In this document: piece after piece, positions 32,118 through 42,869 of the stretch
Layout: the number at the start of each line of letters is the position of its first letter
Position numbering within the stretch: position 1 is the stretch's first letter
Assembly: GCA_020746875.1 (NCBI GenBank)
Contig: JAGTJL010000004.1
Coordinates: 310,001-374,000, forward strand
Direction of reading: 5' to 3'
DNA: 64,000 nucleotides
Origin: Rhexocercosporidium sp. MPI-PUGE-AT-0058
Lineage: Eukaryota > Ascomycota > Leotiomycetes > Helotiales
Program-made: the position numbers and the translations under genes
The notes under the pieces: generated by a model
What the model was told of the DNA's origin: nothing
Databases searched by the model: none
Seen by the model: the letters and a program-made list of their open reading frames with translations, nothing else

Positions 32118-34545
32118 CTAAGATCCTTGCCTTCTCTTAATTTCGAACGTCTCAAAGAAACTAGATTCTTCTAGAAAAGTTAAAATTTTTTGTATATTAC
32201 TGTCGATGTCATGCGCATCATCGTACGGTGAAATGTTTCTGCCGTCATCATCTGGAACTGTGAATGCTGTTGAACTTGGGGCGTATATGCTGGAATTTTC
32301 TCGTCCCGTTGTACTTGGCGATGACTGAGAACCGAATGCTGATTCACTTGTAGAAAGCGTTGCACCACTCGAGAGCGGCGCGTGTCGTCTGTGAACTACG
32401 ATACCGTGCTGTGACTCCTGAAAGGGAATAGTTAGTTTCGCTTTATTCCGATGGGCTTGATGTGGTATGGGCAGACAAAGTTTCATTCCATTTGAACTTA
32501 CTAGAGTTGGTACATTCTTAAATTTGCAGATTCTCCCAAACTTCTCGCACTGAACGCAGCGCGGGTAGTCCGGGTCACATTTGATGTTTCTCTCCCTGCA
32601 GGTGATGCAAGCAATCGCCAATCTCTTTCTCGGCTTTCTAGAATTGGTCACGACCCAGTAGGCGTTGACTACTTCACCGTCGACGACTACTTTGCTGTGC
32701 GATCCGTCCTCGTAGAGGTAGCATAATACTTCGCCTGGTACGGCTTGTCGTACAAACCGATGTAAAAACTGCGCCCCCTTCCAGGCCATTGGACTTAGGG
32801 CTTGCTTGGGTAGATAATAGAGAGAGCGCCTGCTAATTGTTAGATGGGTTGGCTTCAGAGAATGGGTCTTGACATACCACCAATTTTCTGATACGTATTG
32901 CATGGCTTGTAGATCTAGAGACTTGTGCTTGGCACTACCTAATTCTACTAAAGCGTCCTGCTCGGTCTGTAGGTTCGGGGGAGGGTCTACGTAGTGAGGC
33001 TGTGAGAACCTTTGCGCCATCATCTCAGCAATAGGTTTTGGCTCGGTGGGCACTTCGCTCAGAAGATTAGATGAGTGCACATAAGCGATGAACGAGCAAG
33101 CCATATCATCCGGAAGCCAGTCCCAAATCAACACTGGTAATGAAAGAAGTATCAACGTCGAGTTGCTCTTAAAGATACCCTGGACTTTGGCGTATTTGGC
33201 AAGTGCAGGAAACTGTTGTAGCCACTTTCGGCATTCTTCCAAGTCCAGTAACTGCTCCTCTTCCAGAGCTAGGGAGATCAAAACTTGTGGAAGAGCTGTC
33301 TCGCCAGTTGCGAGGACTTTGGTTACTGAATCCGAGGCGTAAATATCACCAGGCTGGTTCATGTCCTCAGCTACTGCTGATACATGTACAGCCGAGTCAA
33401 TGTCCATAGCGGAGTCGGCGTCTGCTGTCTCTAGTTCTTTACCATTCCTGGATGCTGGCGTTGGCACATGTTCTGGAATGTGTCGACGACATATCTCAAC
33501 ACTTCCTGCTCTCGTATCGATGGTGCTGAGGATGTGAACCGGCGTTCTCCGGCACTCGAAGTTCTTAATGTTGCGTCTCCTCTCTGGTTTTTCATGCCTC
33601 AGGCGATTCAAAATCTCGCAATGTAGCATGGCCGCGGTGAAGCTTGCTCGATCAAGCCAGTCGTCAAGGACAGCAATCAGGGTATTGGTAAATGAGTGTC
33701 GGCCAGGTTGGGGAGCCCACGTCTCAAAACCACAAGCGGCAATGGTTTCCGTCACGCTGTTGCATTGACCATCTGCAGGGGCACTACTTGCTGCTGCGCA
33801 GCAATCAAGGAGTAGGAGTACATCTGCTTCGGCTTGCTCGAATATGGTTTGGATAGCGTACCATTGCAGATAAGGAGAGTTTGGATCACCAGTGCTGTCG
33901 AGGGTGAGCTTGTCCAGATTTCGATGATGGAAAACTTACCAGGTCCACAGAGGCTGCCGCGAACTATTCATACCACCATGTCCAGCATAGTAGACTATGA
34001 GAAGATTGTCTTTCTCTCCGAAGTCTTGAACCATTTTGAAAGCTTTACCCATCAAAGCCAGGTGAGGCTGTGCTGTGGGGATCAACCATGTCTCAGTTTT
34101 GAAGCCAAAGTCTTTGGCGAAGGAGTCAGCTAGGTCATCTAGCTCATACACGACACCCATAGTGTCTTGTTCCCATCTAAGAAGCAAGACTTGGACATCT
34201 TTGTAACGAGATCGGCCTTTGTTGGGAAATACTTTGGTAGCAGCCTGGTTCAGTTAGACTGGTCCGTTAGGATAGAGCAGGTTTCCCACCTCTTCTAGTC
34301 GTTGAGCAAACGTACTCAACTCATCAATGTGATATTTTGTTCGGCTTGTATCATGAGTTGTCGCTGACACCGATGACGCTGGGCTAGATTCAGGCTGTAC
34401 CTGCCGAATGTTAGACCTTCAAATAAAAACCTCGTCCTCCGTGGAGCCATACAATGCTAATGTCATCAGACGGGCTCTCGCTCGGTGATCGCGACTCTGG
34501 TTGCATTCCGCCAGCAGACAATGTCGTGAATTGTTGATCATCCAT
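32118..34545 (-). CDS. caspase-like (peptidase C14) protein with C-terminal Zn2Cys6 cluster
   Basis: Six exons (34453-34545, 34290-34400, 33940-34244, 32878-33894, 32502-32832, 32118-32417) give about 718 residues. A disordered, Ser-rich N-terminus of about 80 residues leads into a caspase fold. VQVLLLRWEQD is the first core strand, LLIVYYAGHGGMN holds the catalytic His and ADVLLLLDCCAAASS the catalytic Cys. VTETIAACGFETWAP and HSFTNTLI follow as in fungal caspase-like proteins. A mid-region with LPVLIWDWLPDD comes next. Near the C-terminus lies a perfect binuclear zinc cluster, CITCRERNIKCDPDYP then RCVQCEKFGRIC (C-x2-C-x6-C-x6-C-x2-C-x6-C), preceded by basic KPRKR. The tail is Ser-rich. The last two introns (45 and 84 bases) are multiples of three, so retention keeps the frame open. 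An in-frame upstream ATG at 34671 is an alternative start. Confidence 0.82.
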
Positions 34546-34833
34546 GATCGCAGGTAACTTGATGTCATGCGTTGAAGGTTGAAAGTTTGGTTTGGCAATG
34601 AGGTTGTGATGCGGAGTGAAGCGAGCGGTGCCAAAACCACTCACCGAGATCTGGTGCTCCATGCAAGCCACTCAATTATTGCCCAATCAGAGTCACAAAG
34701 TCAGAAACAGGACACAATTGCAGATAACTGGTTGTTACAAATATATGCTGTACCAAAATAACCCATTAGGTTCATTTGACAAAATTAAAGTGGGATGCTT
34801 CATTGATCATATTCCCACAAAAGGCAATACGCC

Positions 34834-36081
34834 TTAGAAGACAGCCAGTGCGTTGCCATGACTAGACACGCCACCTTCGCAATTATTTGGAGCACTCGTT
34901 ATGAAGAAAGTCCATCTCCCTTTATCCTTACAAGTCCTCGACAACTTCTCCAGATCAAACATTTCACCCAGGGGCATTCCCCAAAGAGCCAAAATATACT
35001 CATGGAGCATGTACTCTTCCTGGCTTGGCCAGGCCTCAAAAGCGGGGGCATCACCTGCCACGGCAGCAAAGTAGCAATCATGTAGCCAATCGAGCATCGC
35101 GGTTTCTTGCTTCACACCTGCCCAGCGCTGGCCGTCGGTCTTGCCGCTTGAATGAGGACGCAATGCAGCTGCCGCGCGTGCTTCGGGGGATTTAGAATGA
35201 TAAGTCGAGACGAATCCGGATCTGATGAAAAGGATATCGCCGATCTGAACGTCTCCTCCTTGGGCTGCTGGTCTGATATCGACTCCTTGAGCCTTGCCAC
35301 AGGCTTGAAGCTCAGAGAAGGAGATTGTATGGTAGTCGTATGGATCTGAGCGATTTGTTAGGACTGATGATTCTGAGTCCATGATCACTTACCATAAACG
35401 ATCCCATTCTCATTGGCATAAGTCCAGTAATCAATCAGGATACCACGACCAACAATACCATGTTCTGCCCAATGATGAATGCCGCACTTCTGAGGATCTG
35501 CAGCTTCGCCTTGGATGTCTTTCCCTTTCGTGCCATTGTAGAAAGTCTGAGTTGGGACGTGTGCAATGTGTCTGAAGCCATCCCATTGAGTCCCGGACTG
35601 TGTGTTAAGCTGATACTTGTCATCATAGGCAACCCCCTCCACCAATACCTTAATCTCATGGCGGAAGGTCTCGCGACCAAAGGCTGGGACTTCGGGCAGG
35701 TTCAGCGGCAAATTGAGAGGCACAATTTCCCCTGTCTTGATTTCCTTTGATGCGGCTTGGACCCTGGTAGGGGTGAGAAGGTTGATCCTTCCAATCTTGG
35801 CGCCGTCAGGGTAATTCCACAATGTCATTACAAGATAAGGTTAACTCACATAATCGTTCTGTCCCCATACCCACGCACTTAAATGGTCAGCAAAACCTCA
35901 AACATGTCAACCCAAATACTCACGCTCCTTCTGGGGCATCTTCTCTTCTCGGAACATCCTTTCTGATTGGAAATTTGGTACAATTTGGGTCAAATGGAAT
36001 GGCACTAGCCGTTCTGTTCCCAGTGAGAAAATCGCTGATTTGAGTAAGTCGCCCAGCTGCTTTGCCCGCGAAATCTGTCAT
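34834..36081 (-). CDS. cyclase-family protein (kynurenine formamidase-like fold)
   Basis: Four exons (35924-36081, 35850-35877, 35393-35795, 34834-35345) give 366 residues. The family includes metal-dependent amidohydrolases/cyclases; the fungal branch is usually of unknown substrate. Visible signatures are WVWGQNDYIGRINLLTP near residue 60, the metal-site segment SGTQWDGFRH, then HHWAEHGIVGRGILIDY, GDILFIRSGFV and the late AVAGDAPAFEAWP. The second exon is only 28 bases and was placed because WVWGQND joins cleanly to IGRINLL. An upstream in-frame ATG at 36165 would add a hydrophobic leader, but that stretch is AT-rich and looks like 5' UTR. It is divergent from the HTH-HD gene with 500 bases between. 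Confidence 0.85.
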
Positions 36082-36581
36082 CTTGATAACTGATGATAAT
36101 AAATAGATACTTAAAATTCCACCACATAAATTCAGCAATTGAAGAAAGAAAGTCGAAGATGCCACTGATCAAATCCTGGGGGAGCAATTAACTTTACCCC
36201 ACCTTGAAATAGTGAGGGGAAATGACATGGTGGAATGAGGGGACATCTGATGCCGATAGGCTGACGGCGAGTCGGAGAACCATCTCCGGAAACATAAACA
36301 TGGATAAGCGAGGCAGCCTCTTGAATGTAAATTTGGCTAGAAGTACTCATGTCGCCTTGTCGCTTCTCATAGTAGCAGACGATTGGGGGTGGATTGCAAT
36401 GTTGATAGAAGGATTCGACTTTGAAGCCTAGCGGTGGTTGAAGATGAGACATCATGTACGGCGGACTGGGGTGACCTGTCTGGCACTTCGGTATTCTGGT
36501 GACGTTCTTGCGCATCTCCGAAAACCTCACTCCAAACCACGCAATTCCGGACCATAAGCACCTCCCGGACAGATATCCAAT
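36082..36581. promoter_or_regulatory. divergent region, cyclase / HTH-HD gene
   Basis: 500 bases between opposite start codons; must hold both promoters. No gene and no clear shared motif is seen. Confidence 0.5.
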
Positions 36582-37796
36582 ATGTCTGCCAGTGAAAGTG
36601 ACATCTCCACATCGGGTCCCGAGCCCGAAGCTTCCACCAAAAAAAGAGGTCGTCCCCAATCCACGCCCATCGAACCTTATAAGGATGAGATTATCAGGCT
36701 CTTCCTCGAAGACGATGTCCCCATCATTGAAATCGCCCGTCGCATGAACGTGGACCATGGCCTAGAAATCAGCGAACGAACTATCTCCAGACGTCTAACA
36801 CAATGGAAGGTACCACGCAAGACGAATCGCACAACTGTGTCTGTGGAGCTGCAGGAGCGCATCATCTACCACTACAACAAGAACCTCAACGATGATCAGA
36901 TGGCGAGAGCATTGTTAGCTGAAGGTTATGAGATCAAGCCGCGGAACCTGGCTCGTCTGCGGCAGAAGTTGGGCATGCGAAGACGATCCAAATATCCCGA
37001 GTTCCGAGAATACTCGGATGAGGAACTGGACGAGGAAATTTCTACCGAGCCTGCAATACGAACAGGTGCTTCTTCGTCTCCAAAAACCTCTCCAAAGAAA
37101 CCTCGGAAAAGAACCAAGAAGGTTCCTCCGAATGCTGCATTGATTCCCAAGGTGTCTGCGTTTGTGGAGCAATACATGAGCAAGTACGACGGCTCTCACG
37201 ACTTCAATCATATCAAGAGAGTCGTTGGCCTGGCACATAAGATATACACAGAGATTATCAAGGCAGAGGAGCAGTCTGGTTTATTTGAGAAGGAGTCCTC
37301 TCTGGATCTGCATGTTGTCACCTTGGCAGCTTTATTGCACGATGTTGGCGACAAGAAGTACTTGGAACCAGGTCAGAATGGAGAGACCCTTGTTCTGGCA
37401 ACCTTGTTGGGCTTCGGTGCCCCAGAAGACCTAGCTCTCAAGGTACAGCGGATCGTCCTTGCAGTGTCGTACTCTTCTGAGATCAAGGATCGAGGACATG
37501 TCGAGACGATGATTGGCAAATATCCAGAGCTGGCCATTGTGCAGGATGCGGATCGATTGGATGCCATTGGAGCCGTAGGCATTGGTCGGACTTTCACATT
37601 TGGAGGGGCGAAGAATGCAAGGGATATGGGCGAGACTGTTCAACATTTCGATGACAAATTGCTAAAGTTAGAGAGCATGATGAAGACCGCTCCGGGGAAG
37701 AGGATGGCTCGCGAGAGGACTGAGAGGTTGAATGTCTTCAAGGGCTGGTGGGAGGAAGAGCAGAGAGAGGCGGAGGGTTTACTTCGGAGGAAGTGA
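36582..37796 (+). CDS. HTH (Clr5-like) - HD-domain phosphohydrolase fusion
   Basis: This is a single exon of 404 residues, unusual in this intron-rich window. Residues about 25-130 form helix-turn-helix-like repeats: a basic KKRGRPQST AT-hook-like stretch, IIRLFLEDDVPIIEIARRM, SERTISRRLTQWKVPRK, then a second unit ending LARLRQKLGMRRR. A Lys/Pro/Ser-rich linker follows. Residues about 190-400 are an HD phosphohydrolase of the YedJ/YpgQ type, with metal ligands in HDFNHIKRV, LAALLHDVGDKKY and VQDADRLDAIGAVGIGRTF. All H...HD...D positions are intact. Such enzymes hydrolyse nucleotides or related phosphate esters; the substrate is unknown. The N-terminus suggests DNA binding or nuclear location. 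The single ORF and the continuous composition argue against an annotation artefact. Confidence 0.88.
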   Translation: MSASESDISTSGPEPEASTKKRGRPQSTPIEPYKDEIIRLFLEDDVPIIEIARRMNVDHGLEISERTISRRLTQWKVPRKTNRTTVSVELQERIIYHYNKNLNDDQMARALLAEGYEIKPRNLARLRQKLGMRRRSKYPEFREYSDEELDEEISTEPAIRTGASSSPKTSPKKPRKRTKKVPPNAALIPKVSAFVEQYMSKYDGSHDFNHIKRVVGLAHKIYTEIIKAEEQSGLFEKESSLDLHVVTLAALLHDVGDKKYLEPGQNGETLVLATLLGFGAPEDLALKVQRIVLAVSYSSEIKDRGHVETMIGKYPELAIVQDADRLDAIGAVGIGRTFTFGGAKNARDMGETVQHFDDKLLKLESMMKTAPGKRMARERTERLNVFKGWWEEEQREAEGLLRRK

Positions 37797-38274
37797 CTGG
37801 GCAGTTCAGTTTATGATACCCACAGATTAGTGATCTGGCATGCATGGTCGTGCAATTTTTCATCATTGCCACATCCGGGTACTGGTGTTACCCTGATGGG
37901 CATGAGTTCGCGAGATTGCTCTCATGAATTGGCGTCTTAAATTTAGCGAAGGGAGTTTCGCAGTCAGCATCATTTGGAACGCTCACATCAGCCCCTGATT
38001 CGCCCCCTCCTAACAGCAAATATGAAGAAGCAAAAATTTAAAAGCTTCTAGCACATCTACACTCTCTTTCCTCAATCGACATTTTGTCCCATTACAATCC
38101 TGGTTTCTTGTTGATCAATTGGTTTCGCTTGATTCGGAGGTACACAAGACCAACAAATATTTTCCACATCAAATCAACATCTCCTCAAAACGCTCAGTCT
38201 CCTCGACCTATATGCACAACCACCTTTCCTCATAATCCCTCTCCCCACCTACAACTCCCCCAATACCCCAAACA
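37797..38274. other. spacer between HTH-HD and F-box genes
   Basis: 478 bases with the HTH-HD 3' UTR and the F-box promoter. The last 100 bases are CT/CA-rich, as in many fungal 5' UTRs. No gene is seen. Confidence 0.5.
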
Positions 38275-38829
38275 ATGGAGGCCCTTCCTCCCGAGCTTCT
38301 CCATGAGATCCTCTCCCACATCCCCAAATCCTCACTCCCCTCAATCCGGCTCCTAAATCACACATTCGAATCCCTAACCTTCCCACTCCTCTTCCGGAAT
38401 CTTCTGAATTGGCTGGATTACAAAACTTCGCATGCTGCTATCATGGCGCTGGCGCATAGTGCGTACGAGAGGCCGACTGTGATGTGGTCGCCATGGGCTA
38501 GTGAGCCGGAGGGTGCTGTGCAGGATGTCTGGTTGGGTGTTGTTTGGAGGTTGCAGATGAAAAGCGCTGTCCCAGGTGGAGATGGTGGTGATGTTGGTAG
38601 TGGGAAAGGGTTGGGTGGTGAGGAGGTGGAGGGAGGCAGGGAAGGGGAGAGGTTGACGCCGGAGAATTACGCGAGGTTTAGTGGGAGGGAGGAGATGAGT
38701 GAGAAGAGGCTGAGGGTTGCGCAGAATAGGTACCTGTTGCATAGGTCTTATTCAGATGGATTGCTCAGAGAGGGAAAGCCTGAAGAAGAGGTGGTAGAGA
38801 AGGTTGTGCGGGAGGAGAAGGACTTGTAA
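38275..38829 (+). CDS. F-box-like protein, 184 residues
   Basis: A single exon opens with an F-box-like segment: MEALPPELLHEILSHIPKSS, then IRLLNHTFESLTFPLLFRNL. F-box proteins are usually substrate receptors of SCF ubiquitin ligases and bind Skp1 through this segment. The rest shows no leucine-rich or WD repeats. It has a Gly/Glu-rich low-complexity middle (GGDGGDVGSGKG, GGEEVEGGREGE) and a charged helical end. The protein is short for a receptor, so it may be a partial or fast-evolving member. The stop at 38827-38829 is followed by a 13-base direct repeat. Confidence 0.7.
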   Translation: MEALPPELLHEILSHIPKSSLPSIRLLNHTFESLTFPLLFRNLLNWLDYKTSHAAIMALAHSAYERPTVMWSPWASEPEGAVQDVWLGVVWRLQMKSAVPGGDGGDVGSGKGLGGEEVEGGREGERLTPENYARFSGREEMSEKRLRVAQNRYLLHRSYSDGLLREGKPEEEVVEKVVREEKDL

Positions 38830-41800
38830 TTATGGGTTGTGAGGTGCGGAATATTCAGGTGTTGAATTGGGGTGAGTGGGGGGCATGAGTGGGGGGCATG
38901 AGAGGGCTATAGAAGAAATACCAGAACCGCCTCAGTCTTCCCATGTCACGAGCAGAATAAGTCATCTTTGATTACCCACGGCTATCATTTGGACTCGGAT
39001 CTGAGGGCATGTTGACAGGTCAGGAGCAAGAATGGAAGTTCTCTGGACATCAAACGACAGTCAGCAAGTCACTAGATAGTGGCGAGGTCAGAGACCATAG
39101 TCTACATTGATAGAAATGCAGGCTTGTGCAGCAAAACACTTCTAGAACATAAGCTGCAGTATAGAAATCTGCTGCGGCTATTCGTATGCCATTTGACCTT
39201 GACAGTCAACATGCCGCTGTGAAATAAGAAGTATGCTGTTTTACATTGAGATATCGGCAGTGCAGGGATGGTACACTGGCCTGGATGTATTCAATGGGGT
39301 GTCTTGCAAGCCACTTGGGCATAATGGCTAGAGGGCATTGTGAATAAGGTGTGAACGTGTATGTTTACATTGTTGTAGGAACGATGAAAGCCACTTTGCT
39401 GTGAAGTTGTCTTAGTGAGTAGAAGACCAGAAGTGAATGATACCTAGGTACCAGTTGAATGTGGCAGTAGTAGTCACTTTACTGTGACAGCATTGGGCTC
39501 TTACTTTTGCTTACGCTTAAAGAACAAATAAATCGAAGCCAGATTTAATTTTGAGATTGATGTATACGTGAATTGAGCTTAGTCCGCATCTTCAATATGA
39601 AAAGTATACTGAAATTGATCTGCTTTCGACATTCATGAGGGATTCATTTCACGTGACGGCTTCTCTGAAGAAGAGGGTTTCTTCTAGCTACATAAGTAGA
39701 GTTCACTCCCCCGAATCAAATAAGCAAGAGTCCCGTGAGCACTTCATTGATACTATAATCAGTGGCTGAGGTAGGCAGAGCGTATAATCAAGGTATACAA
39801 CGTGATGAGGAAAGACTCATGTGTGGACGACTTCTTTGCTCCAAGTCATGGATTTCTGCTGTTACGGTGGTGAGAGAGTGGTTGATTATAATGTTTGTAT
39901 TTGCTTTTCATTTCATTTCGAAATTAATTCTGAGGGAATTCTGGACGAGAGCCTCGTCATAGAGGCATGTTGTGTGTCTTGCCGATGATTTCAGCCTCAT
40001 GAGTGGCTATTCTTCAAACAAGGAAACAAAACACAGCAACACAACCCAGTAGATCCAGAATAGAATCCGTCATAAGGGCGATAGAAGCATCTTTGCTCGT
40101 ACTCAACGGCCAATCTCGGCTCACTGAGGATAGAGGGCTAGATCTTCTCTTTTGGCCCATCTGTTGGTCCTCCTAAACGTAAACGTAAGACGTACGCATA
40201 CCAAAGGCACAGTATTAGATTATCTTCCACTTTGGCATGAAAGCGTGCTCAAATTTTCGCCACATTTCTCCTCGGCCTCTTCCACGGGAAACGTAACAAA
40301 TCCAGACCCAGGCAACATGGGAATCTAGAATCCAAATATGATAGACCCATCTAGATGGTTCACCTTCGTCCCTCGGCCCTCTCGCGAGCAAACCCTTCAG
40401 ATGTTAACTTTCTGGTACCTGCAGCAGCAGCAGCACACCGGACAGCTCAGACTACTGGCTACGGTACACTGCGTCGTGTGCGAGTACTGGTTGGACTTGG
40501 CACATGGAGCTCTAGATCTTTTCTGAAGAACTTGAGAACTCGAGATGAAGGAATGTCACAACTTTCTGACAAAACTTTACACTAATTTCTTGACATTTTT
40601 TTCCACGTCATCAATAAATATGGATCAAGTCAAAGCCTATTATTTCAAAGCATGAGTTTGAAGCGGAATCTGACAACTCGGGACAGTTCCACTTCAGAGA
40701 TTCTGGGAAGGTCGGGACAATTGGATGTCTGTCAACAACCGGAACCTGATTTGAAAACAATGTCTTAGTCCCCCGCCAAACCACCTCTGACCTACTACAC
40801 ATGTAGCAATAGCCCGCCGCCATTCACAGCTTTCACGTGCTTCTCCGGAGGCTCCGTCGAACATGATCGAATCCATCATCCAATCGACCAGATGCACGTC
40901 AAGTAAGCCCCCGCACTTCCCCGCACGTTTAACAAACCGGCTGGAACTTTCACAGGCTATAGAAGTATAGAAGGCAAACTTGTCTTCACATGGCCTGGTG
41001 TGTTGTTGACTCCTCGTCTCTCCTCCCCTTTTCACCTCGGCAACCTGGGGATGATCGTCCAGACCAGCCCCACTTGTGGTTAAGGCAAGCGTCGCTACCC
41101 CTGACTGGCTGTGGACACATGAACCTTAAATCCCACTTTGGAATGGCGGCTGGATGGAGATTGCCGGGCGATCTCTCAAGCGAGCAAGGCTGTTTGATCG
41201 ACCCTTGTTGTCCACCTGAATCCCTAATTTGGTTTTCAGCTGAAGTGCAATATTGAGAATCAATGCGAGTATTGCTTCTTCTCAAAGTAAACTTTAAAGT
41301 AGAATCGAAATATAGCTGGATGTCACTCATCTGGTATCGCCGGGAACGGCTGCGGTTATGCAGACGCGGTAGCGTCCGGTCCAGACGGCACTTTAACAAT
41401 CGGGCGTCTGGGCACATTTCCTACTGCCATACTAGCCGTCCAACAAAATGGTCACCCCTTTCCTTCTCCAGCAATTTCAATTGGACTTCTCCAGACCAGT
41501 CCCCCCAGCTTTGGAGGAGAAGGTCAGCTAGATCGTGCCAGATCCAACAATTCTACCGAGGCAACCCCCGAGCTCTCCTCAAGTGGAGGAGAAGATCATG
41601 CCCAGACCTGGCGAAGTTCACAGTTGATGGACGAAATCAAGAAACTCACAGACGCTACCCGGCAACCCAGGTCTGCTCGACGCCACAGCATGGGCCGAAT
41701 GCCCCTCTTGGCCCCAAAATCAATAAGCGGTTCATCCGTATATAACACGATGCCTTCCCTCCCCATCTGGCTTGATCACGCAAACTTCTCGACATATTTC

Positions 41801-41879
41801 CTCATATTCGTCAACTTCACTACCAAACATAACAAAACACATTCGCTATTTTCGTAGTCAACCACACACAACCGTCACT
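38830..41879. other. 3-kb gap, no gene recognised
   Basis: Apart from short tandem GAGTGGGGGGCAT copies at about 38874-38900, I see no structure. Open frames here (for example 40986-41417 and 41263-41745) have no domain-like sequence and overlap each other. The last 150 bases are the CFEM gene promoter. Confidence 0.5.
41739..41745 (+). promoter_or_regulatory. TATA box of the CFEM gene
   Basis: TATATAA lies 135 bases upstream of the CFEM start codon, followed by pyrimidine-rich sequence that would suit transcription start. Confidence 0.45.
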
Positions 41880-42560
41880 ATGAAGTTCACCGTTGCCACA
41901 GTCGCCATCTTGGCTACCGCTGTCTCTGCTCAGTCCATCGCCGACTTGACAGCCCAGATCCCGGCTTGCGCTCAAACCTGCTTGGCTACTTCCATCCCCG
42001 GTGCTGGATGCGGCCTCACTGACAATGCATGCCAATGCGGTAGTGCTATGGCTGCTATCACCAAGTCTGCTACTCCTTGTATTCTCTCCGGCTGCTCGTC
42101 GGAGGAGGCTTTGAGTAAGTACTTCATTCCCGCTAACGTCAATATCGACGGTTCGCTAACACGATATAGGCACCCAATCGCTCACCTCCAAGATTTGCGC
42201 CATGGTCGCTGCCGGAGGATCATCTGGAGGATCATCTTCCGCTGCTTCCTCAGCCAGCGTGGCCAGCTCCGCTGCCTCCTCCGCCATGACCTCCGTGGCT
42301 AGCACGTCTTCCGCCGCTTCATCTGCGGCTTCATCCGTCGCCTCTGAGGCATCAAGCGTTGCCAGCTCCGTAAGTAGCTTCACTTAAAATGTCTTTCAAT
42401 ATCATGACTTTGCTAACGACGACACCAGGCTTCCAGCGCTGCCAGCAACGCTGCTTCCCCTACCACCTCTGCCCCAGTCACTAACACCAACGCTGCTTCC
42501 AAGAAGGAGGTTGGAGGCCTCATGGCCGGTGCTGCTCTCCTCGCTGCTTTTGCTCTGTAA
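41880..42560 (+). CDS. CFEM-domain GPI-anchored cell-wall protein
   Basis: Three exons (41880-42114, 42170-42369, 42429-42560) give 188 residues. A signal peptide (MKFTVATVAILATAVSAQ) precedes a CFEM domain with the eight expected cysteines: CAQTC, GAGCGLTDNACQCG, TPCILSGC and KICAMVA. The middle Asp (LTDNACQC) that ligates haem iron in Candida CFEM proteins is present. A long Ser/Ala-rich stalk, typical of O-glycosylated wall proteins, follows. A C-terminal hydrophobic GPI signal (VGGLMAGAALLAAFAL) ends it. Fungal CFEM proteins act in haem/iron uptake, wall structure or host contact; which applies here cannot be told. Confidence 0.92.
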
Positions 42561-42869
42561 GCGAAGTGGGTCGGGTGTACAATATAATTGAGAGTTGTGG
42601 CTAATGGAGATGAGATGAGAATGAATTGTATATAGGCGTAGACATTAACGGATAAAATAATACACTGCCAAACACACTGAGCATTCACTTCCACCTTTCA
42701 CTTTGTTTCTTGGCTACGCTATGTGAGAATAGTATTATCATCGCAGTCATTTCCTGTCCGATGTCCCACTTGAAACACATGCATATGTCTACGGAATTTA
42801 TTTTGTAGTCTCGAATTATTCTAATATTCTATCTCCAGGACATCTACACTCTCTTACAATCCTTCTCTT
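42561..42869. other. convergent spacer, no gene
   Basis: 3' UTRs of the CFEM gene and the THEM6-like gene; AT-rich, with no coding sequence. Confidence 0.5.

Noticed and set aside
40986..41745. Overlapping open frames in the 3-kb gap before the CFEM gene
   Set aside because: Frames on both strands overlap with similar length and none shows domain-like sequence; this looks like GC-richer promoter DNA.
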